Source: Bog-1181 sp964565765 (GTDB lineage Bacteria; Oederibacteriota; PGYV01; Palsa-1178). Taken from it: a stretch of 32,922 bases of DNA. The stretch lies in NCBI GenBank assembly GCA_964565765.1, contig CAZMGF010000025.1:1-32922 (forward strand), given 5' to 3'. Shown here one piece after another: positions 8,279 through 17,800 of the stretch. The notes under the pieces were generated by a model. That model ran no database searches. It saw only the letters and a program-made list of their open reading frames with translations, and was not told the origin of the DNA. The position numbers and the translations under genes are program-made. Position 1 is the first letter of the stretch. Each line of letters begins with the position of its first letter.

Positions 8279-8761
8279 ATGAAGTTATTTTTAAAGATAA
8301 TATCTCACCCGATAACACTCGGAATTTTCCGGGTGTTATTGGGTTTTTTATTTGTAATATCCTCCATAACCAAGATACAGGAACCCGCCAAGTTCATGGA
8401 TTCAATAGAAGCCTACGGTATAATCCCCAAGTTATTCGTCCATCCCATGGCAATGATAGTTCCGTGGCTGCAAATAGCTGCGGGGCTGCTCTTTATATTT
8501 GACATTTATTCACAGAGCGCCGCCCTGATTATTTCCGGCCTGCTGGCCGCCTACACGATAGCCATAGCACAGGCTTTTGCCAGGGGGCTTTCAATGGAAT
8601 GCGGATGCTTTGACATGATTCCATGGATGGAGGACAAGGTCGGCTGGAGCGCAATTATAAGGGATCTGATATTCCTGGGGATGTCCGGGAGCGTATTCCT
8701 GTTTGACAAAAACACGGTAAACATCTACGGCTTGATAAAAAAACTATTTAAACAGGGCTGA
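8279..8761 (+). CDS. MauE/DoxX-like membrane protein
   Basis: The protein is 160 residues from the ATG at 8279, two bases after the rhodanese stop codon; a longer reading frame from 8174 would run inside the rhodanese gene and is rejected. It has about four membrane helices and the motif MECGCF, with Cys108 and Cys110 close together. That motif is typical of the MauE branch of the DoxX-like superfamily, implicated in disulfide or redox handling across the membrane. There is no strong ribosome binding site, so it is likely translated by coupling to the upstream gene. Together with the rhodanese it suggests a membrane thiol or sulfur relay. Assignment to a precise subfamily is moderate. Confidence 0.8.
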   Translation: MKLFLKIISHPITLGIFRVLLGFLFVISSITKIQEPAKFMDSIEAYGIIPKLFVHPMAMIVPWLQIAAGLLFIFDIYSQSAALIISGLLAAYTIAIAQAFARGLSMECGCFDMIPWMEDKVGWSAIIRDLIFLGMSGSVFLFDKNTVNIYGLIKKLFKQG

Positions 8762-8771
8762 ACATTGCCCT
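8754..8771. terminator. Possible bidirectional terminator between convergent genes
   Basis: AGGGC (8754-8758) and GCCCT (8767-8771) can pair around an 8-nt loop, with A/T pairs outside. It falls between the MauE-like gene and the convergent glycosyltransferase gene, but the stem is short and no long T-run follows. Confidence 0.35.
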
Positions 8772-8776
8772 TAAAT

Positions 8777-9562
8777 TCAACTTTTTTCCAGAAGCGTATG
8801 CCCGCGCGTTATTTTTATAAATAAATTTCCCAGCCTCCTGTAAGCCGACTTCCATTTTCTTATAATATACGGTTCCATACCGTGGCCCCACCTTTTTTTC
8901 AACACATCAATATTTTTAATAATAAATTCATTTCCAATATCTTCTTTTGCCTTATTTATTGTCTTTGACCCGAAGTGGTGGATGAATGCCGAGCCGGTAA
9001 TCCAGCTGTCAAATCCGGCCTTTTTGAGCCTCATGTAAAAATCGGTGTCTTCGCCTATGCCTATGCCGAAAGCTTCGTCAAAATACCCGGCTCTTTTAAA
9101 CATTTCCTTTTTAATAAGCATGCACCATCCAAAAAGCCCGCGGGACGCCGTGGTTTTCATCCGGGCGGTATATTCCAGTCCATACGCATCCGCGCCGTAT
9201 TCAAGCGCCCCTTCCCTGGTTCCAGGGCACACTATGCCGGCGCCTGCTTTGCCGTCATAAAATCCCGTGAGAGCCTCAAGCCATCCTCCGGTTACAACAA
9301 CATCGTTATTTATTATGCAGCAATATACCGCCTCTGATGCCCTTATTCCCGCATTCCACGCCTTTGCCACGCCCATATTTTTTTTATTTGTAATGGTCCT
9401 TATTTTTTTTCCTTTAAGCCATGCATTTGTCCCGTCGGTAGAGCCGTTGTTTACAACTATAATTTCATAGCTTCCGGCGGGAGTGTTTTTGATGATGGAG
9501 TTCACGCACATTTTGGTATATTTGAGCTGATTAAATACCGGTATTATAATAGACGTTTTCAC
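8777..9562 (-). CDS. Family 2 glycosyltransferase
   Basis: This 261-residue protein begins with TSIIIPVFNQ and VVNNGSTDGT, the nucleotide-sugar binding pattern of GT-A fold family 2 enzymes. The metal-binding acidic motif appears in INNDVVV and the later conserved acid in GIGEDTDFYMRLKKAGF. There are no clear membrane helices, so it probably acts at the inner face of the membrane. The start is GTG at 9562 and overlaps the stop of the upstream IMPase-like gene in the sequence GTGA, which implies translational coupling. The acceptor sugar or lipid cannot be told. It is the last gene of a minus-strand unit with an IMPase-like protein and a lipoprotein. Confidence 0.9.
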   Translation of the reverse strand: MKTSIIIPVFNQLKYTKMCVNSIIKNTPAGSYEIIVVNNGSTDGTNAWLKGKKIRTITNKKNMGVAKAWNAGIRASEAVYCCIINNDVVVTGGWLEALTGFYDGKAGAGIVCPGTREGALEYGADAYGLEYTARMKTTASRGLFGWCMLIKKEMFKRAGYFDEAFGIGIGEDTDFYMRLKKAGFDSWITGSAFIHHFGSKTINKAKEDIGNEFIIKNIDVLKKRWGHGMEPYIIRKWKSAYRRLGNLFIKITRGHTLLEKS

Positions 9563-10356
9563 AGGATGTTTTTTAACATTTTGATGTATTTTCTATGCTG
9601 CCCGGCGTTCTTTGACAATACCACGTTATATGTTTCGGTCAATGATCTGGAACGCAGAAAAAAAGGCTTTCCACCGGCATCCGTAAAAACGCACTTTGTA
9701 TGGCCGGCTATCAAAAAGAACGGCGCGAAATTTTCCGGCGTCAGCCCGTCCCTGACATCGATAAAGGCTTTAGCGCCTCCCTCAATTACAGTCATTATTT
9801 CGCCTATTGTGGACCCCATGGAGCGGGCCTTGTCATGGCCCTGGAGAAAAAGTGAATTAAAATCCGCGTTGACCTTAACGCTCGTATTATGAAAAGCAAA
9901 ATAAATAATATTGTTGGTTTTTGACCCCGGTTTCTCCCTGAATATTTTTCCGTTCAGCTTCAACATCTTTTTATCAGCGTAGAACCAGTCGCCGGTGTAA
10001 TAATTTCCCGCCAGTGAATAAACCGGCTCCATTTTTTCATCAAAGAGGGCGATTCCCAGGCATACAAAAGGCACGCCCGAAAGGTAATTGTCCGATCCGT
10101 CCACCGGGTCTATTATGCAGAAGTATTGCGGCGATTTTTTTTCGGGGTTTATTGTGATTGGCCCGGGCAGTTCCTCGGATATAATAACAGCCTTTATACC
10201 GGATAAGCGCAGTCTGCCGATTATAAATTTTTCGCAATAGCGGTCAAAATATTTTGTAACGTCTCCCTTGTTGTTTACGCCCACCGCTCTCGCCGAGAGC
10301 CCTTTTAAAATTTTTTTTCTTAATGCAAAAAATATGTCCCTTAAAACTTTTTCCAT
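9559..10356 (-). CDS. Inositol-monophosphatase-family protein
   Basis: This 265-residue protein has the first two metal-binding elements of the IMPase/FBPase superfamily: Glu-Glu at 61-62 (VIISEELPG) and DPVDGSDN at 83-90. The family hydrolyses phosphate from sugar or inositol phosphates using Mg2+. The third element, normally W-D-x-A-A-G before the Glu-Ala-Gly-Gly segment, reads ENFAPF here, with Asn209 where the metal-binding Asp is expected. The following DAGG is intact. This could lower or change activity. It lies 8 bases after the lipoprotein gene and overlaps the GT2 gene by 4 bases, which suggests a role in making a sugar or inositol-containing surface molecule. That role is inferred. 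Confidence 0.85.
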   Translation of the reverse strand: MEKVLRDIFFALRKKILKGLSARAVGVNNKGDVTKYFDRYCEKFIIGRLRLSGIKAVIISEELPGPITINPEKKSPQYFCIIDPVDGSDNYLSGVPFVCLGIALFDEKMEPVYSLAGNYYTGDWFYADKKMLKLNGKIFREKPGSKTNNIIYFAFHNTSVKVNADFNSLFLQGHDKARSMGSTIGEIMTVIEGGAKAFIDVRDGLTPENFAPFFLIAGHTKCVFTDAGGKPFFLRSRSLTETYNVVLSKNAGQHRKYIKMLKNIL

Positions 10357-10364
10357 TTTATATT

Positions 10365-10769
10365 TTACTTTTTATAAAATATGACCGAACCAAGGTTTAC
10401 TTCGGCATACCAGTGAGGCGTTGACATAAATTCGCCGTAAATCACCTGCGCGGTCGGTGTCAGATAAAAAGCCGTAACAGACGTATCGGTGGAATCCACA
10501 AAAACATAGCCGCTTGCTCCCACCGTCAGCGTATCGTTTTCGTTGCCATTGAAAGAAACGCTGTTGGTGGCGTTACAGCCGTCCGAATTAAGGGCGTATG
10601 TAGTAGGAGCGAACCACTGGTCATTGCCGCCGGTATTGGCGTTTATCGCGATCTGCTGGGCGCCGGCTATGGGTATGGAGTTATAAACCGTTATGGGCAA
10701 CTGCTGCCCGCACCCGGTAATGATTAATACAGCCAGTATAACTATGATTGCCATAAGTGATTTTTTCAT
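10365..10769 (-). CDS. Small lipoprotein of unknown function
   Basis: This 134-residue protein has a canonical lipoprotein signal, IITGC, with the modified Cys at 20, and a strong AGGAGGT ribosome binding site before the ATG. The mature part is short, Asn/Thr-rich and probably beta-structured, with no motif I recognise. It would be anchored in the membrane outside the cytoplasm. It starts 37 bases after the transglutaminase-like gene and ends 8 bases before the IMPase-like gene. Confidence 0.85.
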   Translation of the reverse strand: MKKSLMAIIVILAVLIITGCGQQLPITVYNSIPIAGAQQIAINANTGGNDQWFAPTTYALNSDGCNATNSVSFNGNENDTLTVGASGYVFVDSTDTSVTAFYLTPTAQVIYGEFMSTPHWYAEVNLGSVIFYKK

Positions 10770-10800
10770 ATATACCTCCTGAATTTTTTCCTATAATAGT

Positions 10801-10829
10801 ATGATATTATAATGCCGGGGTTTTTTCAA
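10801..10829 (-). promoter_or_regulatory. Possible internal promoter for lipoprotein-IMPase-GT2
   Basis: On the minus strand TTGAAA (10824-10829), a 17-bp spacer and TATCAT (10801-10806) overlap the end of the transglutaminase-like gene. It would give the three downstream genes a separate start. Two further TATAAT-like words nearby make the exact -10 uncertain. Confidence 0.4.
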
Positions 10830-11865
10830 TAGCCATTTTAACCTCAAAATCAACCGGCAGTGAATATATAATCCCCTTTACCACCGGTTTTATATAGGTA
10901 CGCGAGCGCCCCATTTTTACCGTGAGGCCCGGGGATATTGGCCTGATAAAATATTTCATGGTCTTCAGCGGTTCAACCTCATTAAACGGCATGGTAAGCT
11001 CCACCTGGAACTTTTCGGATCCATTTTCCGGCGCCGCCTCATAATCCACAGTCTTAAAGAGATAAAAAGAGGCAAGCCCCGTGTCTGAGCCGGCGTCCGG
11101 CTCGGCTCCGGATTCTATAGAAGTAAAAGCGGCAAGCGCCTCCGCTTCGTTCATATCGGAATATATGTTGGCGGCTGAAACCATTCTGACGCTTATAGTA
11201 TTTGATTCCCATTCCTCGTTTAAGCGTTCCCTTTTGTCCACCGGGTTCCACGAACCCGGAATAACCTTATCTCCGGCGGCGTCATACGCGCCGGTAAGGT
11301 CAATCACCTGCCATGACGGCTGCGCTTTATGCGCGTCAACTGGTTTATAATAATATTCAACAATATAGGAGTCGTTCCAGTAAGAGACCCTTGAGGGCAC
11401 TCCCGCATACCTGAGCAGCGCGGTTATAAGCCTGTATCTCTCAATTATATTGCCGGCCCCGTCCCTTAAAACAGCGGCGGCGTCTTTTAAGCCTTCGTGG
11501 GCGTTTTCAGATGGAGCCGGTTCATAATTTGAGGCGGTGACTGACACAGAAACAAAATTCTTTATAAAGCCGGCTATTTTTACCGAATCATGGCGGCCCC
11601 CCGCAGGCATTGATGAAAATAGCGCGGCAGCCGTTTTTTTAAATGACGACTCGTTGAAATTATAATATTTTGACGGCTGCAGGAACTCTTTAACGCGCAG
11701 CGGAAATGCTTTTGCAGCCGACTCTCCGGCGGATAAAACCGCGGGCTTCCTGATTTTTTCGCCTTTTATAAGATAATAAACGCGGAATTTTAAGGGCTGC
11801 GCGTCGGCGCAATAAACCGCGCAGGCAAGGCAAAGCGCTGCAATTATCGCGGCCGCCCTTTTCAC
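10807..11865 (-). CDS. Exported transglutaminase-like protein, catalytic Cys absent
   Basis: This 352-residue protein has a signal peptide (about 1-22, ending YCADA). Residues about 135-195 follow the transglutaminase-like pattern: a helix reading ITALLRYAGVPSRV (147-160) and later SWQVIDLTGAYD (184-195), which corresponds to the usual W-x-x-(I/V)-D-P-T. The nucleophilic Cys normally placed at the start of the helix is missing (ERYR), and the usual His-Ala-(W/F) is not evident. It is therefore probably a non-catalytic member with a beta-rich C-terminal half. The start is GTG at 11865 and overlaps the MgtE-like gene by 4 bases (GTGA). The family call rests on weak motif similarity; a structure comparison could overturn it. 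Confidence 0.6.
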   Translation of the reverse strand: MKRAAAIIAALCLACAVYCADAQPLKFRVYYLIKGEKIRKPAVLSAGESAAKAFPLRVKEFLQPSKYYNFNESSFKKTAAALFSSMPAGGRHDSVKIAGFIKNFVSVSVTASNYEPAPSENAHEGLKDAAAVLRDGAGNIIERYRLITALLRYAGVPSRVSYWNDSYIVEYYYKPVDAHKAQPSWQVIDLTGAYDAAGDKVIPGSWNPVDKRERLNEEWESNTISVRMVSAANIYSDMNEAEALAAFTSIESGAEPDAGSDTGLASFYLFKTVDYEAAPENGSEKFQVELTMPFNEVEPLKTMKYFIRPISPGLTVKMGRSRTYIKPVVKGIIYSLPVDFEVKMAIEKTPAL

Positions 11866-12827
11866 TGCTTAAAATACCTTATCAGGAAAATGGCCATCAT
11901 AAAATAAAATATCAGGACCATTATGTCGGTAATGGCAAAAACCAGGGGGTTTGTAGAAACCACCGGGTTTATATTTAATTTCTTGAGCATAAGGGGCACA
12001 AGCGTTCCGTTCAAAGTGGCAATCAGAATGGTGATGAATATGGTGCTGCCCGTGAGTATGGCTATCATCGGGCTGTTCAGCCATGGAATCGTGACGGCCG
12101 CGACAGCGCCGCCTATAACCACCGCCATTACAACCCCTTCAAGGAACTGCTTAAATAATATCTCAAGAACCTTTTTTTCCCGCACCTTTCCAAGTATCAA
12201 ACCTTCTATAATTATAGCCGATGACTGGCCGCCCACGCTTTCCCCCATGGCGGTTATCAGGGGTATGAAAAACGCGAGTGAAAGCACCTTTGAAAGGGCT
12301 GATTTTTCAAAAAAGAACATTATAAAGCCGCAAATAAGCCCGGATATGACCGTGGTTATGAGCCAGGGCAGTTTTGCCTTAAGCCTGGCAAGAAACGAGG
12401 CATTGAAAACATTAATGTCGGCGCCCTGAATCTTGAGCACTTCGTCGGCGTTCTCCACCGCTATGTCATCGACGGCTTTTTTCAGTGTAACCGTCCCCAT
12501 GAGCCGGTAGGCGTCGTCAACAACCGGAATTGCCAGAAACTTTGTCTTCCTGAAAAGGTCGTTGACCTCTTCCTGCGACATCTGCGCGTTTATGACCGTG
12601 AGGCTCGTGTTCATTATGTCGGTTATTTTTCTTGATGCTTCAGCTATAAGCAGTTTGCGCAGCGGCAGCACGCCCTTTAAAATGTTATACGCGCTGACCA
12701 CATACGCGTAGAATATCATATCTTCGCCGGCGGCGGAGCGCACCATATTTATGGCCTCCGCTGCTGTCGCGGTTTCCGGTACCGCTATAAAATTCTTCTC
12801 GAGCTCATATTCAAATATGCTTGGCAT
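11862..12827 (-). CDS. MgtE-like magnesium transporter without N-terminal domain
   Basis: This 321-residue protein has a CBS-domain pair (about 10-130) followed by about five membrane helices (about 153-320). The membrane part carries PLITAMGESVGGQSS (189-203), equivalent to the MgtE M-G-G-N-x-G-x-Q segment, and STNPLVFAITDI with Asp301 where MgtE has its pore-lining Asp. Usual MgtE channels are about 450 residues with an N-terminal superhelical Mg2+-sensing domain, which is absent here. The start codon has GGAAGG upstream, so the short form looks genuine. Mg2+ (or other divalent cation) transport is expected, with altered gating. It sits 19 bases after the GT39 gene and overlaps the next gene by 4 bases. 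Confidence 0.85.
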   Translation of the reverse strand: MPSIFEYELEKNFIAVPETATAAEAINMVRSAAGEDMIFYAYVVSAYNILKGVLPLRKLLIAEASRKITDIMNTSLTVINAQMSQEEVNDLFRKTKFLAIPVVDDAYRLMGTVTLKKAVDDIAVENADEVLKIQGADINVFNASFLARLKAKLPWLITTVISGLICGFIMFFFEKSALSKVLSLAFFIPLITAMGESVGGQSSAIIIEGLILGKVREKKVLEILFKQFLEGVVMAVVIGGAVAAVTIPWLNSPMIAILTGSTIFITILIATLNGTLVPLMLKKLNINPVVSTNPLVFAITDIMVLIFYFMMAIFLIRYFKQ

Positions 12828-12846
12828 TTAAGCCTTCCCGCGCCTG

Positions 12847-14802
12847 TCAGCGCATATAAAAAAGCATCGGCCTGGAATTGTATTTTTTCGGCCTCAACAT
12901 TTCACTTTTAATATAATAACATATAAACATAACTTCGTCAGTAATCCTGTTGCGGAATTCCTTTTTTTCAGCAAGGGGATATTCCAGTTTTAACTCTTTT
13001 TCCTCGGCGTTATCTCCGCCCCTCAAAATCGCGATGATACCCTTTTTTCCGGCAATGGCCCCCCTGCCGACGGCGTTATCATCCGTCATATATATATATC
13101 CCGGCTTTCCGTAATTAATAAAATCACAAATGACCTTTTGTTCCCAGGGGTAAAAGCCGTATAATTTGCTGCCTTCCGAGGCGTATATTATATAGTCCGA
13201 AGAATTTTGCCCCGTGAACGCCGCGATAGCATTGGCTTCCGGAGAAAAAGAAAGATACGTGGCCTTCTCGCCGGGATAAAGCACAAAATACTGGTAAATA
13301 TTTATTACGCCGCCGCATAAAACAAACGCTGATACAAATATTCCGGCCAATACCCGCGACGGGTTCACGCGCCTTAAAACATTAAGCGCTTCTTTTACCG
13401 CAATGAGCGAGAGCATGTAAACACACGGGACGATACCTATTATCCTGTATGCCTGCGGGGCCTCAATGGATATAGTAAATATCCCCGCCGCCAGCATTAC
13501 AAAGAACCATATTATATAAAAAATGTATGACACGTCGGCAAGCGCGATAAAAAGCCCCGCGGCAAGCAGCGCGCCCGTGATGAAATCCAGCATGGGTTTT
13601 TTGTAAAGATTATGCCTGCCGTTGTAATCGCCCTCATAATTAAACATCAGCAGATGGGTTTCAACTGAATTCACAACGGGCATAAAGCTTTTCTGTTCCT
13701 TAATCTCGTTCATTATTGAAAGGTCCTGAAAACGTTTGGTGAATATTTCAGGGTTCTTTGCGGCATAAATTAAAAGCGGAGAGGCAATAACCGCCGCGGT
13801 TATGAATATCAACGCTATTTTTTTGCCGTTGTTCCTCGCAAAATCTTTTCCCCGCGAGCAGAGAAGATAAATGCAGTGCAGTGCGGCCACGGGAGGTATA
13901 AAATCAGCGCCGCTGAAAGTATAAAGCGAAAGCCCCATGGCGGCCCCTGAAATAACACCGGCTATCCATGACTTTCCCGAAATTGCCTTTAAATAGAAAT
14001 AAAAACATATAATCTCCAGCAGAAGCGTAAGCATTCCGAGAAAAGCGACCCTGGAAAAGGTGATGTGCCACCTTGAAAACGCCAGCATCGCCGCGCCTGC
14101 AATGGCCAGCTTTACATCCTTCAGGGCCGCCCTGACAAAAAAGTAAAATGCAGCGACAGATAATACCCCTGTTATTATTGACACGAGCCTCAAGGCAAAT
14201 ATGCCGGGCCCCAGTATTGAGGAAAAAAAAGAGGCAATGTAAAAATACATGGCAGGCATCATTGTGAGCCGCGGTATAAATACCTGCAGGGGGGCGCCCT
14301 TAAGTATATTAATGACCTCATTGCCGTTCTGCGCCTCGTCAAACCACACCCCGGGAGGTATGGAATCAATCCTGTACAGCCTTAAAAAGAGCGCGGCGGC
14401 AAGTATAACGCCGAGCCCGGCCATCTCAAAAATACGGCTATCCCCGGCCCCGGTCTTTATAATGCTCTCCGGCGGAATTACTCGCCGCCTGATGACAACA
14501 AGCGCCAGTCCTGCCGCAAAAAGCCCTGAGCCGGCGCCGACAAGCGCCGTGTTATGAAAGGAAAAAACATACTGCCCAGCCGCTATGAGAGCAAATGACG
14601 TCAGCAACAAAGCGCCGGAAACAGCCCCGGTTTTTTCCATTTTTACGTCATGAAGTGTGTAAGGCAGCAGCGATAGCAGCAGTATGTATATGAGCGCGAG
14701 GCTGTACGAGAAATTTCCCCTGAAAAAGACAACATCCGCCGAAGCGGCGGCTACCAGAACAATAAAAATCAGCGACAGATAAATTGATTTAATACTGATC
14801 AT
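12847..14802 (-). CDS. GT39/PMT-like membrane glycosyltransferase
   Basis: This 651-residue, strongly hydrophobic protein has about 12 or more membrane helices. After the first helices the sequence FDEAQNG (154-160) supplies the Asp-Glu pair (155-156) found in the first extracytoplasmic loop of protein O-mannosyltransferase, ArnT and related GT-C enzymes. These use a lipid-linked sugar donor and act outside the cytoplasm, on proteins or lipids. A hydrophilic C-terminal part (about 520-651) follows. The start has AGGGGT just upstream and lies 25 bases after polC. In this context, together with Thr-rich secreted proteins elsewhere in the window, O-glycosylation of such linkers is an attractive but unproven role. 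Confidence 0.85.
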   Translation of the reverse strand: MISIKSIYLSLIFIVLVAAASADVVFFRGNFSYSLALIYILLLSLLPYTLHDVKMEKTGAVSGALLLTSFALIAAGQYVFSFHNTALVGAGSGLFAAGLALVVIRRRVIPPESIIKTGAGDSRIFEMAGLGVILAAALFLRLYRIDSIPPGVWFDEAQNGNEVINILKGAPLQVFIPRLTMMPAMYFYIASFFSSILGPGIFALRLVSIITGVLSVAAFYFFVRAALKDVKLAIAGAAMLAFSRWHITFSRVAFLGMLTLLLEIICFYFYLKAISGKSWIAGVISGAAMGLSLYTFSGADFIPPVAALHCIYLLCSRGKDFARNNGKKIALIFITAAVIASPLLIYAAKNPEIFTKRFQDLSIMNEIKEQKSFMPVVNSVETHLLMFNYEGDYNGRHNLYKKPMLDFITGALLAAGLFIALADVSYIFYIIWFFVMLAAGIFTISIEAPQAYRIIGIVPCVYMLSLIAVKEALNVLRRVNPSRVLAGIFVSAFVLCGGVINIYQYFVLYPGEKATYLSFSPEANAIAAFTGQNSSDYIIYASEGSKLYGFYPWEQKVICDFINYGKPGYIYMTDDNAVGRGAIAGKKGIIAILRGGDNAEEKELKLEYPLAEKKEFRNRITDEVMFICYYIKSEMLRPKKYNSRPMLFYMR

Positions 14803-14827
14803 TTTACCCCTGCCATGTTTTCACGGC

Positions 14828-17800
14828 CTAAAACAGCACTGTCTGGTCCGTGGCGGGAATCAGCCCGGAAATCCCCTTTGAATTCAGGAACTCTATAACG
14901 TTCTTGTTTACCCTTGTCCTCTTTACCATATCTTCCATTGACTTGAATTTTGATTTCACCCTCTCGGAGGCAATCGCGTCGGCCACTTTTTCACCCAGGT
15001 CCGGGACAATGGAAAGCGGCATGAGTATTTTACCCCCGGAAACCCTGAATATATGCGGGTCGGATTTGTATATGTCCACATCCAGAAAATCAAAGCCGCG
15101 CTCCTTCATCTCAAATATGACCTCGGCCACTTTCATCTGCGATTCTTCCTTTTTTCCCTTTTCGTTCCTGAATTTTAATTCCAGTTCCCTTTTTACCGAG
15201 GAAAGTTTTTTAAGGTCCATGAAGGCAAAATCATATTCAAAGCCCGCCATATCCCTGTTAAAATAATCCGCGTAAAAATATAGGGGCTGGTGCACCTTCA
15301 TATAGGCTATCCTGAAGGCCATTATCGCGTAGGCTACAGCGTGAGCCTTGGGGAACATGTATTCTATTTTTTTGCACGACATTATATACCAGTCGGGAAC
15401 CTTATGTTTTCTCATTAACTCTTCCCATTCCGGTATCAGGCCGCGCCCTTTTCTTACACTCTCGGTAATCTTGAAAGAGATGTCCTTGGCCAGCCCTTTC
15501 GAAATAAGAAAATTCATGATGTCGTCCCGGACGGAAATGACTTCCTTTAAGGTCGCCGTCTTGTTTTTTATCAGCTCTTCGGCATTGCCCCTCCAGACGG
15601 CTGTTCCGTGTGAAAGCCCTGCTATATAAACAAGCTCGCTGAATGTCTTTGGTTTGGTCATGGCGAGCATTTCCCTTGTAAATTTTGTCCCGTATTCGGG
15701 CACTCCTAGAGTGCCTATGGCCGGCGAATAATTTTTCGCGTCAACTTTCAGTACGGAAATCCCGGAAAAAAGCTTCATGGTGTCCTTATCGTCAATGGGT
15801 ATGTCGTTTACATTAATATTAAGGTCATTGCATATGCGCTTTAAGCTTGTCGGAAGGTCATGGCCCAGCGCGTCTATTTTTACCAGAGTGTCGTGTATGC
15901 AGTGAAAATCAAAATGGGTCGTTATAGTTTCCTTGTCCTGCGGCGGGTTCTGAATGGGGGTAAAATCGTAAATATCACAGTCCCTTGGAACCAGCATGAG
16001 CCCGCCCGCGTGCTGGCCCGTGGTGCGTTTGACCCCTACGCAGCCTTTGACGAGCCTTTCCTTCTCGGCTTCCTTAATTTTTTTTCTGGTACGCTCCTCA
16101 TATTTCGGTATATACTCGCCCCTTACCGTCTTATCCTGCACTGTGCCTATGGTTCCGGCCCTGAAGACCTTGTCGGCTCCGAAAAGGTCTATTATAAATT
16201 TGTGTATCTTTTCCTGGTATTCGCCGGAAAAATTAAGGTCTATATCAGGAACCTTGTCCCCCTTGAATCCCATAAAAGTTTCAAAAGGTATGTTAAATCC
16301 GTCCTTGTTCATATTTTTTCCGCAGACCGGGCAGGCTTTATCATCCAGGTCTATCCCCACAAGGTCGGATTTTAAAAATTCGCTGTGCTGGCAGTCCCTG
16401 CATATATAATGCGGGGCGAGCGGGTTTACCTCGGAAATGCCGCATAAAAAGGCCACGATAGAAGACCCCACAGAGCCCCTTGAACCCACAATATATCCGT
16501 CGCTGTTTGATTTCTCCACCATTTTTTTCGCGATCAGGTAAAGCACCGCGAATTTGTTTCCTATTATCGCCTTTAGTTCCCTGTCTATTCTTTCCGAAAC
16601 TATTTCAGGAAGGTTTATGCCGTATATTTCCGCGGCCCGCTCCCAGCTTGTTTTTGTTATCTCCTCTTCCGAGTTATCCAGCGTCGGCGGGAAAAGCCTG
16701 TCCGGCACCGGCATTATTTTCGGTTCAATCATATCGGCTATCAACCGCGTATTTGTCACGACAACCTCAAGCGCCTTTTCCGGGCCAAGATATGAGAATT
16801 CCTTAAGCATCCAGTCCGTTGTTTTAAAAGAAAGATCCGCGGTGGCGCCTTCGCCTATCTCGTCAAAACCCTGCGCTGACATCAGCACTTCCCTGTATAT
16901 CCTGTCCTGCGGGTCAAGAAAGTGCACATCGCCCGTGGCGACAACCGGCTTCCCGAGTTCTTCACCCAGCGTGCATATTTTCCTGTTCATTTCATGAAGT
17001 TCTTCGTCCGATGAAAGCTCTCCCGCACGCACCAGGAACCTGTTATTCGCGTCGGGCTGTATCTCAAGATAATCATAAAACGAGGCTATCTCCCTTATCT
17101 CCTCATTGCTTTTTTTACGGAGGATTGCCTGATAAAGCTCGCCTATGTAGCATGCCGTGCCAAGCACGAGCCCTTCCCTGTTTTCCCCGAGAACCTTTTT
17201 TGGTATCCTGGGTTTTTTATAAAAATAATCAAGATGTGCGAAAGAAACAAGCTTATAAAGATTTTTAAGGCCGGCCTTGTTTTTTACAAGAATTATAATA
17301 TGAAATGGTTTTTCTTTTCTTGCGGAGTTATCTTCATCTTCTTTCCTGCTTTTCTTCCTGTCAATTTTCGTTGAATCGTGGACCAGATAACCCTCCATAC
17401 CCAGTATAAGTTTTATAGGATTTGGAAGCATGTTATCTTTACCATTGACCAGCGCGTAAGCCTCCGGATAAGCGTGTACCACCCCGTGGTCTGTTATAGC
17501 CACAGCCGGGTGCCCCCATTTTGAGGCCCTTGTTATAAAATCAGCAACATTGGTAAGGGCGTCCATGGCGCTCATCTGGGTATGGGCGTGAAGTTCCACC
17601 CTTTTAACTCGAGCTTCATCCAGAACCTCCGGCCTGGCTGTTATCTTTAGTTTTTTCACCCTTCCGGTCATTTCTATTTCATTCGGAAAATAATCAGCCT
17701 CTATCAATGCGCGGGCGTATTTTATTTTTTTTATCTCCCCAAAAAGCCCGTCGTCGCCGTCAAGCCAGCAGGAGAGCTTAATTGTGTCCGCCTCGTCGGT

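Noticed and set aside
7596..8318. Minus-strand Cys-rich 240-residue frame
   Set aside because: It lies opposite the well-supported rhodanese gene, with no promoter or ribosome binding site of its own; its odd composition comes from the Ala-rich codons of the other strand.
15860..16409. Plus-strand frames inside polC
   Set aside because: Overlapping frames opposite highly conserved polymerase motifs; these are shadows.
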